A stretch of 64,000 nucleotides of DNA from Bimastos eiseni (Eukaryota; Annelida; Clitellata; Crassiclitellata; Lumbricidae): positions 51,698,068-51,762,067 of the forward strand of contig OY365806.1 in assembly GCA_959347315.1 (NCBI GenBank), given 5' to 3'. Positions 34,301 through 46,006 of the stretch are shown here, in pieces. A program made the position numbers and the translations under genes. The notes below the pieces were generated by a model. The model worked only from the letters and a program-made list of their open reading frames with translations. It was not told the origin of the DNA and made no database searches. How positions within the stretch are numbered: position 1 is the stretch's first letter; every line of letters begins with the position of its first letter.

Positions 34301-35554
34301 TAAGCTGGTACCCTATGCTTTGTCTTCGAATGGCGTTTTAGAAGTTTGGAGATAACGATTTCGATTACGATAATGATTAAGAGCTTCTACAATATGAGAC
34401 TTTTTCCTGAGGGTAAATGATTGCCCGGGTGATAGCACAATCCTCGATTGGGAAGGGGAATGCAGGAAATCAAGTAGGTACGGGGTGTGACTGAACAAAA
34501 GGGTAAGGATGTAGTAGCGGAGAGCATAGGGTGTGAGGGTGGAGGATTTTCGTCGTCTTGATTTTGCCCTGGCTACGGGCCTGATCCTATACTGCCAATT
34601 TGGCCCACGTTACCAAACGAATGGAAAGCGGGCCTTAAGGGGCCAGCGGGTATCAAACAATAATATACATGTATATACATATCTGTGTAGTTGTGTCTGG
34701 GTGAATGTGTGTATAGTCCATCTGATCTCAAAACGTGGCCCTGCACTGGATTTAAAATTGACAGTTATGTTGTCGTTTTCTATATGAGACGAATGCAGAT
34801 TGTAATCTAATCTTTATGTACCGCCTCTGATCATTCGTAAGTCACTGGATGAATTCGTACCAAACTAGGTGAGATTTCTGTCGTTGTTTCGCAGCGGATC
34901 TCGGTGGCGATACATGTATATATCGAAGCCCAGAATCGGTTGTGAGTGGGACGCAGCCACTGCAGCCCTCTGGCGTAGGAGTCCGTGTGATGCAAAGGCG
35001 AAGGCGTCGTCCTCGGTCGGTCTGTCGGTCGGTCGTCTTTGTCACTGTTCGTTCTCGGTCTCTGGAGACGGAACGAAAGAATAGATCTACGAATACCGAG
35101 ATGGACGATTCGCTTTCTCTGTTGCTATAAATGTGACAAAGTATTATATTATACATAAATATAAGGTCAAAGGTTATTAACGTCAGAATAAATATGAGCC
35201 ATGAAGTAACGGGTAAGACGGTTACGATAGCCAGACAGAATAGGAAGTCATAGTGAAGTAGGTATATTTCATTCATTCATTTCATTTAGAAAATACATAG
35301 CGCCCCTTCAAGAAACCTACTGAGAGCGAAATTTAAGGGTAAAACTGATTGATAGCAGCTGAAAATTCAACTGAAAACTCAAAGTGCGTGCAGGAATAGC
35401 AAAGGCGTAATAAGTATTAAGCCGCGCAAAAGATAACGAGGCCCACTAATATGACACACTTCAGCTGCGACGTAGGTTTACAACCATCGTTTAAGATCAA
35501 ACTAGAACGAATAACTTTTTAGAACGAGCAGATGATAATAACAATAATAGTAAT
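34301..35554. other. no recognisable gene
   Basis: Contains a GC-richer block at 34880-35090 with short GTCGGTC repeats, otherwise AT-rich. Open frames on both strands over 34842-35276 mirror each other and match no family. Confidence 0.45.
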
Positions 35555-35815
35555 TTTCGTTTCATTTCAAACTGACAATAACGCTGTATGATTACAAGCA
35601 CAGTATGAACGGACGATGACATGTTATTGCAGGAGTCGAATATTACTGTCGGCAGCTATACAAGGTGACCATTACGCTATACATCTAATTTGACCAACGC
35701 CGCCGCCTAGCGAAAGAAGGAATAGTCAACGTTACGGGGGTACGGGTATCAAACTCGGTTCTTAAGCTCTGCGCTCCAGTGTGTTATCCATTACTCTACG
35801 GTGGTACAGTACAAA
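35555..35815 (-). mobile_element. SINE-like repeat, family A, fullest copy
   Basis: The reverse complement begins CCACCGTAGAGTAATGG, a tRNA-like A-box region. It continues ACACACTGGAGCGC and GAGTTTGATACCC (B-box-like), then a tRNA-unrelated body that ends in CAGTTTGAAATGAAACG. Copies or fragments lie at 1408-1603, 31318-31380 and 39230-39415. Confidence 0.6.
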
Positions 35816-36250
35816 AAACAATATTATTTGGAATTAGACAAGACACAGACAAAGGAGAAATAAGATCTATTATAAATCTAGAGAAAGCGATGTTTGCGAA
35901 GAACCGAAATTGTTTCAGTGTATAGTTATAATGAAGCAGAGTAAAATGTAGAAGGAACTGGCAACGGACAACTGAAGTAGGCTAAGATGAAAAGACAGAT
36001 GAAATGCAGATGACGACTGAGAGATGATCGGGTATAGATGGGATTCGCGGCAATCGCATCTCGTATATACAGCCTACCTTATGAGGTAGGATGTCACTGC
36101 AGGACAACCACTGCGAATTGAAACATCGGCCTTCGATCAAAACTGTTGATATGTGCTTGTAGTTTCAAACATAACGCTGTAGAACTTTTTTTTATTCAGT
36201 TTACTATTGCAATTATTTTAATCCGTGTAACTGTCATCGATCTCTAAAAG
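35816..36250. other. upstream region of the GPCR exon
   Basis: AT-rich sequence likely to include the 5' UTR and promoter or an upstream intron of the receptor gene. No TATA box can be assigned with confidence. An in-frame TAA at 36245-36247 closes the receptor frame just upstream of its ATG. Confidence 0.4.
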
Positions 36251-37039
36251 ATGGAAAATGCGACGTTGAATGTGAGCATCGTTCAATCGTTCGAAGATAT
36301 CATTTCATCTACCGGAGTCTTTGATGGAGGGAGAAGAGGAGGAGGAGGGGGCGAGGGGAGCGGTGTCTCTGCGATGGCCAAGGCCCTTCTGATTGTCCTC
36401 TATTCGACAGTTGTTCTTCTGTCGGTCGGTGGAAACAGCCTCGTCATCGTTTCGGTTCTGGCGACGGAGCACATGCGAACGATTACCAACTACTTCATCG
36501 TAAACATGGCCTGCGCTGACATCATGATGGCCGTCCTCTGCATTCCCTTCACCTTCGTAGCCAATGTCCTCATCCCGCACTGGCCCTTTGGGTCCGTCCT
36601 CTGTCCACTCGTTACCTACGGTCAGGCAGTGGCCGTCTTCCTCAGCGCCTTCACCCTCATAGCCATCAGCGTCGACCGTCACCGCGCCATTCGCTTCCCT
36701 CTGCGACCCCGATTGACCTGTGGTCAGCTGACTGGGGTCATAACCGCCATCTGGGTCGTCGCCGTCGTACTTCCGCTTCCGGTGGCCATTGTCTCGCGCG
36801 TCAACCAACGAAAAGATTTGGGCGAGAATTGGCGAGAACGAGGAGTGTGCCAAGAGGTATGGCCCAACAGGCCACTGCGCAGCATCTACACGATTCTCAT
36901 CATGGTCTGGCAGTACTTCCTTCCGGTCTCTGTTCTGACCTTCACCTATGCCAGCATCTCTTACGCCATCTGGTGGAAGAAGACACCAGGAGAACCGGAA
37001 AGTGCACGTGACCAACGCATGGCAGCATCCAAGAAAAAG
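36251..37039 (+). CDS. class A (rhodopsin-type) neuropeptide GPCR, 5' coding exon (TM1-TM5)
   Basis: The exon encodes 263 residues of a plasma-membrane peptide receptor coupled to G proteins. Start: ATG at 36251 has A at -3 and G at +4, and an in-frame TAA lies two codons upstream. The N-terminus has N-glycosylation sequons at N3 and N7 and a Gly run (30-34). TM1 about 43-68 has GN at 61-62; TM2 about 79-106 has D90; C118 at the start of TM3 can pair with C200 in the second loop; D142-R143-H144 is the DRY box; TM4 has W168; TM5 has P225. The third loop (WKKTPGEPESARDQRMAASK) resembles luqin/RYamide and NPY-type receptors; the ligand is inferred only. After K263 the coding sequence meets GTATTG, a plausible phase-0 donor, and receptor homology stops. 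TM6 and TM7 are absent, so at least one more exon is expected. The frame continues to 37558, but that part is LINE-derived intron. Confidence 0.88.
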
Positions 37040-37079
37040 GTATTGCAACATAAATCCAGAAGCTCTGAGAGAATAACAA

Positions 37080-37530
37080 ATCAGTTTAGTTACACCATTG
37101 TTACCTCTAAGAAAAGCGTTCGTTCTGTACATTGGCTTCCTGTCTGTGAGCGTATCTGCTACAAGCTGGCACTCCTCATGTACAGAGCGCGCACATGTCA
37201 TCTGCCGTCTTATCTGTCCTCTATGGTCACACTTTGCAGCTCTGTTAAAGGCCGTTCCTCTCTTAGATCAGCCTTTGCTGGAAAGTACGTTGTCCCTCGT
37301 GCACGTCTTGTCGTCGGCCGGCAGTCATGCGCTGTCGCCGGTCCCTCCATAGGAACTCTCTGCCTCCTCGTGTTCGCAACTCTGTCAGTGAGCCTCTCTT
37401 TCGCTCTAACCCGAAAACCTACCTCTTCCAGTCTGCCTATGGCTCTTAATGGTTGCCCGGTTTCAAGGTGCACTTCTGAACTTTCTGTAAGTAGGGTATT
37501 ATCAAATTACAGTTGTATTGTATTGTATGA
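37080..37530 (+). mobile_element. LINE 3' fragment in the GPCR intron
   Basis: Reads VHWLPVCERICYKLALLMYRA and LPSYLSSMV, then a one-base frameshift and KTYLFQSAYGS followed by a stop near 37449. This is the L2/CR1-type C-terminal tail. The 3' end carries a TTGTA pentamer run near 37512-37530. It lies 40 bp after the splice donor in the same orientation, so a naive gene model would fuse it to the receptor. Confidence 0.85.
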
Positions 37531-37639
37531 AAGAAATATCCATCATCTACACAGGTAGAATAAGCCATTGATATTATTTAAGAGAAATTTAAAATTTATT
37601 CAGTCAGCATCCATGAAGAGCTAGGTAAGTTAGCATTGC

Positions 37640-37870
37640 TCTTATTGAAATTGAAATTTGATACCGCCTTTCTTCCAACATCTTTTGCTCTGAAGTGCAC
37701 ACGCCTCGACGGCGCAATTGCAGTTGTTATGCAGAGCAATTGTGCGCGAAGGACTTGTTCAAGGTCCCTACACAGTGACTGACGCCTCTGACGAGGATCG
37801 AACCCGCTCACTCAGCGCACACTGAGAATTACGGGCCGACCGATCTAACCGATCAGCCACCGTGCCACCT
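37640..37870 (-). mobile_element. tRNA-derived SINE, family B
   Basis: The reverse complement begins GGTGGCACGGTGGCTGATCG and carries a strong B box GGGTTCGATCC after about 65 bp, followed by a tRNA-unrelated tail. It differs from family A. A tRNA gene is unlikely because the arms do not close into a cloverleaf by eye. Confidence 0.65.
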
Positions 37871-38610
37871 ATATGCAATAGTGGATTGTTCCACTCTTTC
37901 AACACACTATATATATAATATAAATAATGCGGTCCTAGATGTGGCAGAGTATATACACATAAATATATGATTATGGTCACAGCCTTTGACCCATCGCTTA
38001 TAAATATCAGACTGAATATAATGGTATAACGAAGGAACGATGACGACGTAGGAGGCACTCGTTTCCATAATCTCAAGGTCGCGAACACGGGGTAAGTTTA
38101 AAGCAGTACTAAGTTGCCATTCTTCAATTTACGCTTTAGGATCAGCGTTCCCACGGGGGCAAAGGGGGCCTCATTCCTGCCCTGTATGGGTTGTGGGATT
38201 TACGCAAATATCAGAAGGCCTACTAGGGCTTCATGCTGTGCTTTGGCGACCCTGCAGACGGTCAGCCAACTCGGACTCCAGATCACTACATCCAAAACCA
38301 CTGCAGTAAGCCTATAGACAAAACTTATGTCAACAATGGTCCGAGATCGTTTGTAAGCTGTCCTCTGTGGAAAACGATCTCCTTCTAAATCCTTACGATT
38401 AGAACTTATTGGACAGCTGAGCTGTATGGCTAATCGTAATCTACCGCTAGGATTTAGCTAGGTGGTGTATACTGTCATTTAACTTGCCTTTTCAGTGGTT
38501 ACGTTAGAAGTTCAACTCTCAATTGAACTGTTTTCATGTAAATGAGAAGTAACTTCACTTTGCGTGATTCCACAAACCTTGATTATGAGATATTGTGACA
38601 AGATGTCCCT
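37871..38610. other. no recognisable gene (inside putative GPCR intron)
   Basis: AT-rich DNA with no TM6/TM7-like reading frame on the + strand. Confidence 0.5.
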
Positions 38611-39030
38611 TCAACTCTGTTTCAGGTATGTTCCCGTCGACCCAGAGAGCTAAAAATTTTCACACATTTCACGCTTGCATGACAATTAAATGTATCAAAT
38701 TCTGACGGACATAACTGAAAAATTGATAAAAAATATAACTGATAAAAATGACAAAAACGTACCAAAAATGTTACCTCTTTTATTCATCTTTCAACTCTTT
38801 TTCAGGTATGTTCCCGTCGATCTGGAGAGCTGAAATCCTGCACACAATTCACGCTTGCGTGACAATGCAAAGAATCAAATTTTTACGGACATAACTGAAA
38901 AATTGATAAAAAATATAACTGAAAAACTGACAAAAACATAAAAAATGTTACCTCTTTGATTTAACTTGGCTTGCGTTAAGTTTGGGGCGGACATCTTTCA
39001 ACTTTTTCAGGTATGTTCCCGTCGACGTCA
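38611..39030 (+). repeat. 180-205 bp tandem repeat carrying back-to-back splice-site motifs
   Basis: About 2.3 copies. Each has TTTCAGGTATGTTCCCGTCG (AG|GT junctions at 38625/38626, 38805/38806 and 39010/39011), then GACGGACATAACTGAAAAATTG-like sequence. The junction is a pyrimidine-rich acceptor immediately followed by a donor. Confidence 0.8.
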
Positions 39031-39229
39031 GCGTTTCGGGTATCTACCACATAAAAGATGGTCCCGAAAAAACCCATGTTTTTACTTTAGATCGTTTAAT
39101 CCGACAATGTCTACGTAGCGGTGGAAGCCTATAAGGCTAGAAGGCAACTTCAATGTTGCGACTGCGACTGTGTTCTACTAACACCTGAATTCTATGTTTT
39201 GCCGCATAATATAGTCTCTTTTTTACGTC

Positions 39230-39415
39230 AAAATGGTTCAGGTAGGCAGTTAAATCCCTCTCTTGTAATAACATATCATACGTTCGTAATGCAAAGCCGC
39301 CGACAAGCGAAAGAAGGACTAGTCAACCCCTTAGAGGTTTACATAAAGGGAATCAAATTCGCGTCCTTTGCATTGCACGCCAGTGTGCAATCCGTTACAT
39401 TACGGATCCATTTGA
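39230..39415 (-). mobile_element. SINE-like repeat, family A, diverged copy
   Basis: Shares GCCGCCGACAAGCGAAAGAAGGACTAGTCAAC-type order with 35555-35815, and the right end reads CCAGTGTGCAATCCGTTACATTACGG, the reverse of a tRNA-like 5' half. Confidence 0.55.
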
Positions 39416-39474
39416 AACCTTTTGGTTTGTTTCTGACCGTGATCATCGCCTACTGTCCGGGTTCGGAACCGCCC

Positions 39475-39990
39475 GCAGTCACCCTATTCAGTGAGTAACC
39501 CGCTCCCCTCAGCAACCCACTTCCCACTGCCACCCTATTAAGTGATTAACACGCCTCAGCAACCTTCTTCCCTCAGGCAACCTCTTCTCGCAACCACCCC
39601 ACTGACCCCAGCCACCCCATTCAATGAGTAACTCACCTCCTTTAACCACCTTCTTTCCTCAGCCACGTTCTTTCCACAGCCACCCTATTCAGTGAGTAAC
39701 AGCCATCCACTTCCCGCAACCACCCCATTCTCTCACCCACAATCTTCCCTCAGCCATCTTCTTTCAACAGCCACCCTATTCAGTGAGTGACCAGTTTCCT
39801 TCGGCCACCTTCTTCCCTTACCAACCCACTTCTCGCACCCACGATATTCAGTGAGTGACCCACTTCCTTCATCCACCTTCTTCAGTCTGCCACTTTTTCT
39901 GCCAGCCACACTAATTCAATAAGTAACCCGCTTCCTTCCGCCACCTTCCTCACTCAGCCCCTCTCTTCCCTCAGCCACCCGCTTCCCTCA
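39475..39990 (+). repeat. degenerate left edge of the 17-bp satellite
   Basis: C/T-rich sequence in which units are recognisable but irregular. A longer period is marked by CCACCCTATTCAGTGAGT (near 39480, 39680, 39770 and 39845). Divergence falls off to the right, as expected where unequal exchange no longer homogenises an array edge. Confidence 0.8.
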
Positions 39991-42300
39991 CCCACCATTT
40001 TCCATCAGCCACCATCCACCATCAGCCACCATCTCCCATCAGCCACCATTTTCCATCAGCCACCCTCTTCCCTCAGTCACCATCTTCCATCAGCCACCGT
40101 TTTCGATCAGCCACCCTCTTTCCTCAGCCACCATCTTCCATCAGCCACCCTTTTCTCTCAGTCACCATCTTCCGGCAGCTACTATCTTCCATCAGCCACC
40201 ATCTCCCATGAGCAACCACCTTCCATCAGTCACCCTCTTCCCTCAGTCACCCTCTTCCCTCAGTCACCATCTTCCCTCAGTCACCATCTTCCCTCAGTCA
40301 CCATCTTTCATCAGTAACCCTCTTCCCTCAGTCACCATCTTCCATCAGCCACCATCTTTCATCAGTCACCCTCTTCCCTCAGCCACCATCTTTCATCAGC
40401 CACCATCTTCCATCAGCCACCATCTTTCATCAGCCACCATCTTCCATCAGCCACCATCTTTCATCAGTCACCCTCTTCCCTCAGTCACCATCTTTCATCA
40501 GCCACCATCTTCCATCAGCCACCATCTTTCATCAGCCACCATCTTCCATCAGCCACCATATTCCCTCAGCCACCATCTTCCATCAGCCACCATCTTCCAT
40601 CAGCCACCCTCTTCCGTCAGTCACCATCTTCCATCAGCCACCATTTTCCATCAGCCACCCTCTTCCCTCGGCCACCATCTTTCATCATCCACCGTCTTCC
40701 ATAGCCACAATTTCCATCAGCCACCCTCTTCTCTGTCACCATCTTTCGGCAGCCACCATGTTCTCTCCGCCACCCTCTTCCATCAGCCACCATCTTTTCT
40801 CAGCCACCATCCTTAGCCAGCCACCCTCTTCCCTCAGTCACCATCTTCACTCACTCACCATCTTTCATCAGTCACCCTCTTCCCTCAGTCACCATCTTCC
40901 ATCAGCCACCATCTTTCATCAGCCACCATCTTCCCTCAGCCACCATCCTTAGTTAGCCACCCTCTTCCATCAGCCACCCTCTTCCCTCAGCCACCCTCTT
41001 CCATCAGATACCAACTTCCCTCAGCCACCATCCTTAGCCAGCCACCCTCTTCCCTCAGTCACCATCTTCCCTCAGTCACCATCTTTCATCAGTCACCCTC
41101 TTCCTTCAGTCACCATCTTCCATCAGCCACCATCTTCCATCAGCCACCATCTTCCATCAGCCACCATCTTCCATCAGCCACCATCTTCCCTCAGTCACCA
41201 TCTTTCATCAGCCACCATCTTCCATCAGACACCATCTTCCATCAGCCACCATCTTCCATCAGCCACCATCTTCCCTCAGTCACCATCTTCCATCAGCCAC
41301 CATCTTTCATCAGCCACCCTCTTCCTTCAGTCACCATATTCCCTCAGCCACCTTCTTTCATCAGCCACCATCTTCTATCAGCCACCATCTTTCATCAGCC
41401 ACCATCTTCCATCAGCCACCATCTTCCATCAGCCACCATATTCCCTCAGCCACCATCTTCCATCAGCCACCATCTTCCATCAGCCACCCTCTTCCGTCAG
41501 TCACCATCTTCCATCAGCCACCATTTTCCATCAGTCACCCTCTTCCCTCAGTCACCATCTTCCATCAGCCACCATCTTTCATCAGCCACCATCTTCTTTC
41601 AGCCACCATCCTTAGCCAGCCACCTTCTTCCATCAGCCACCCTCTTCCCTCAGCCACCATCTTCCATCAGCCACCATCTTTCATCAGCCACCATCTTCCC
41701 CCAGCCACCATCCTTAGCCAGCCACCCTCTTCCATCAGCCACCCTCTTCCCTCAGCCACCATCTTCCCTCAGCCACCATGTTTCATTAGTCACCATCCTC
41801 CATCAGCCACCATCTTTCATCAGCCACCATCTTCTTTCAGCCACCATCCTTAGCCAGCCACCCTCTTCCATCAGCCACCCTCTTCCCTCAGCCACCATCT
41901 TCCATCAGCCACCATCTTTCATCAGCCACCATCTTCCCCCAGCCACCATCCTTAGCCAGCCACCCTCTTCCATCAGCCACCCTCTTCCCTCAGCCACCCT
42001 CTTCCATCAGAAACCATCTTCCCTCAGCCACCATCCTTAGCCAGCCACCCTCTTCCATCAGTCACCATCTTCCCTCAGTCACCATCTTTCATCAGTCACC
42101 CTCTTCCTTCAGTCACCATCTTCCATCAGCCACCATCTTTCATCAGCCACCATTTTCCATCAGCCACCATTTTCCATCAGCCACCATCTTTCAACAGCCA
42201 CCATCTTCCATCAGCCACCATCTTCCATCAGCCACCATCTTCCATCAGCCACCATCTTCCCTCAGTCACCATCTTCCATCAGCCACCATCTTTCATCAGC

Positions 42301-43932
42301 CACCCTCTTCCTTCAGTCACCATCTTCCATCAGCCACCATTTTCCATCAGCCACCATCTTTCATCAGCCACCATCTTCCATCAGCCACCATCTTCCATCA
42401 GCCACCCTCTTCCGTGAGTCACCATCTTCCATCAGCCACCATTTTCCATCAGTCACCCTCTTCCCTCAGTCACCATCTTCCATTAGCCACCATCTTTCAT
42501 CAGCCAACATCTTCTTTCAGCCACCATCCTTAGCCAGCCACCCTCTTCCATCAGCCACCCTCTTCCCTCAGCCACCATCTTCCATCAGCCACCATGTTTC
42601 ATCAGCCACCATCTTCCACCAGCCACCATCTTCCATTAGCCACCATCTTCCATCAGCCACCATCTTCCATCAGCCACCCTCTTCCGTCAGTCACCATCTT
42701 CCATCAGCCACCATTTTCCATCAGTCACCCTCTTCCCTCAGTCACCATCTTCCATCAGCCACCATCTTTCATCAGCCACCATCTTCTTTCAGCCACCATC
42801 CTTAGCCAGCCACCTTCTTCCATCAGCCACCCTCTTCCCTCAGCCACCATCTTCCATCAGCCACCATCTTTCATCAGCCACCATCTTCCCCCAGCCACCA
42901 TCCTTAGCCAGCCACCCTCTTCCATCAGCCACCCTCTTCCCTCAGCCACCATCTTCCCTCAGCCACCATGTTTCATTAGTCACCATCCTCCATCAGCCAC
43001 CATCTTTCATCAGCCACCATCTTCTTTCAGCCACCATCCTTAGCCAGCCACCCTCTTCCATCAGCCACCCTCTTCCCTCAGCCACCATCTTCCATCAGCC
43101 ACCATCTTTCATCAGCCACCCTCTTCCTTCAGTCACCATCTTCCATCAGCCACCATTTTCCATCAGCCACCATCTTTCATCAGCCACCATCTTCCATCAG
43201 CCACCATCTTCCATCAGCCACCCTCTTCCGTCAGTCACCATCTTCCATCAGCCACCATTTTCCATCAGTCACCCTCTTCCCTCAGTCACCATCTTCCATT
43301 AGCCACCATCTTTCATCAGCCAACATCTTCTTTCAGCCACCATCCTTAGCCAGCCACCCTCTTCCATCAGCCACCCTCTTCCCTCAGCCACCATCTTCCA
43401 TCAGCCACCATGTTTCATCAGCCACCATCTTCCACCAGCCACCATCTTCCATTAGCCACCATCTTCCATCAGCCACCATCTTCCATCAGCCACCCTCTTC
43501 CGTCAGTCACCATCTTCCATCAGCCACCATTTTCCATCAGTCACCCTCTTCCCTCAGTCACCATCTTCCATCAGCCACCATCTTTCATCAGCCACCATCT
43601 TCTTTCAGCCACCATCCTTAGCCAGCCACCTTCTTCCATCAGCCACCCTCTTCCCTCAGCCACCATCTTCCATCAGCCACCATCTTTCATCAGCCACCAT
43701 CTTCCCCCAGCCACCATCCTTAGCCAGCCACCCTCTTCCATCAGCCACCCTCTTCCCTCAGCCACCATCTTCCCTCAGCCACCATGTTTCATTAGTCACC
43801 ATCCTCCATCAGCCACCATCTTTCATCAGCCACCATCTTCTTTCAGCCACCATCCTTAGCCAGCCACCCTCTTCCATCAGCCACCCTCTTCCCTCAGCCA
43901 CCATCTTCCATCAGCCACCATCTTTCATCAGC
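42301..43932 (+). repeat. 816-bp tandem duplication within the array
   Basis: 42301-43116 and 43117-43932 are almost identical (one difference seen: GTGAG at 42412 against GTCAG at 43228). 816 is 48 units of 17. Confidence 0.85.
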
Positions 43933-44306
43933 CACCATCTTCCCCCAGCCACCATCCTTAGCCAGCCACCCTCTTCCATCAGCCACCCTCTTCCCTCAGC
44001 CACCCTCTTACATCAGAAACCATCTTCCCTCAGCCACCATCCTTAGCCAGCCACCCTCTTCCATCAGTCACCATCTTCCCTCAGTCACCATCTTTCATCA
44101 GTCACCCTCTTCCTTCAGTCACCATCTTCCATCAGCCACCCTCTTTCATCAGCCACCATTTTCCATCAGCCACCATTTTCCATCAGCCACCATCTTTCAT
44201 CAGCCACCATCTTCCATCAGCCACCATCTTCCATCAGCCACCATCTTCCATCAGCCACCATCTTCCCTCAGTCACCATCTTCCATCAGCCACCATCTTTC
44301 ATCAGC

Positions 44307-46006
44307 CACCCTCTTCCTTCAGTCACCATCTTCCATCAGCCACCATTTTCCATCAGCCACCATCTTTCATCAGCCACCATCTTCCATCAGCCACCATCTT
44401 CCATCAGCCACCCTCTTCCGTCAGTCACCATCTTCGATCAGCCACCATTTTCCATCAGTCACCCTCTTCCCTCAGTCACCATCTTCCATTAGCCACCATC
44501 TTTCATCAGCCAACATCTTCTTTCAGCCACCATCCTTAGCCAGCCACCCTCTTCCATCAGCCACCCTCTTCCCTCAGCCACCATCTTCCATCAGCCACCA
44601 TGTTTCATCAGCCACCATCTTCCACCAGCCACCATCTTCCATTAGCCACCATCTTCCATCAGCCACCATCTTCCATCAGCCACCATCTTCCCTCAGCCAC
44701 CATTTTCCATCAGCCACCCTCTTCCCTCAGTCACCATCTTCCATCAGCCACCCTCTTCCATCAGATACCAACTTCCCTCAGCCACCATCCTTAGCCAGCC
44801 ACCCTCTTCCCTCAGTCACCATCTTCCCTCAGTCACCATCTTTCATCAGTCACCCTCTTCCTTCAGTCACCATCTTCCATCAGCCACCATCTTCCATCAG
44901 CCACCATCTTCCATCAGCCACCATCTTCCATCAGCCACCATCTTCCCTCAGTCACCATCTTTCATCAGCCACCATCTTCCATCAGACACCATCTTCCATC
45001 AGCCACCATCTTCCATCAGCCACCATCTTCCCTCAGTCACCATCTTCCATCAGCCACCATCTTTCATCAGCCACCCTCTTCCTTCAGTCACCATATTCCC
45101 TCAGCCACCTTCTTTCATCAGCCACCATCTTCTATCAGCCACCATCTTTCATCAGCCACCCTCTTCCTTCAGTCACCATCTTCCATCAGCCACCATTTTC
45201 CATCAGCCACCATCTTTCATCAGCCACCATCTTCCATCAGCCACCATCTTCCATCAGCCACCCTCTTCCGTCAGTCACCATCTTCGATCAGCCACCATTT
45301 TCCATCAGTCACCCTCTTCCCTCAGTCACCATCTTCCATTAGCCACCATCTTTCATCAGCCAACATCTTCTTTCAGCCACCATCCTTAGCCAGCCACCCT
45401 CTTCCATCAGCCACCCTCTTCCCTCAGCCACCATCTTCCATCAGCCACCATGTTTCATCAGCCACCATCTTCCACCAGCCACCATCTTCCATTAGCCACC
45501 ATCTTCCATCAGCCACCATCTTCCATCAGCCACCATCTTCCCTCAGCCACCATTTTCCATCAGCCACCCTCTTCCCTCAGTCACCATCTTCCATCAGCCA
45601 CCCTCTTCCATCAGATACCAACTTCCCTCAGCCACCATCCTTAGCCAGCCACCCTCTTCCCTCAGTCACCATCTTCCCTCAGTCACCATCTTTCATCAGT
45701 CACCCTCTTCCTTCAGTCACCATCTTCCATCAGCCACCATCTTCCATCAGCCACCATCTTCCATCAGCCACCATCTTCCATCAGCCACCATCTTCCCTCA
45801 GTCACCATCTTTCATCAGCCACCATCTTCCATCAGACACCATCTTCCATCAGCCACCATCTTCCATCAGCCACCATCTTCCCTCAGTCACCATCTTCCAT
45901 CAGCCACCATCTTTCATCAGCCACCCTCTTCCTTCAGTCACCATATTCCCTCAGCCACCTTCTTTCATCAGCCACCATCTTCTATCAGCCACCATCTTTC
46001 ATCAGC
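44307..46006 (+). repeat. 850-bp tandem duplication within the array
   Basis: 44307-45156 and 45157-46006 match; 850 is 50 units of 17. The marker unit with ATG lies at 44600 and 45450. Confidence 0.85.

Noticed and set aside
34842..35276. 144-codon minus-strand frame as a gene
   Set aside because: Overlapping open frames exist on the other strand, and the translation is low in family-like features.
36076..36096. let-7-like seed GAGGTAG in a small hairpin
   Set aside because: Only the seed matches. The stem is 7 bp with a 4-nt loop, not a microRNA precursor.
36305..37201. 298-codon open frame on the minus strand opposite the GPCR
   Set aside because: It is the antisense shadow of the receptor codons, has no domain of its own and starts inside the intronic LINE.
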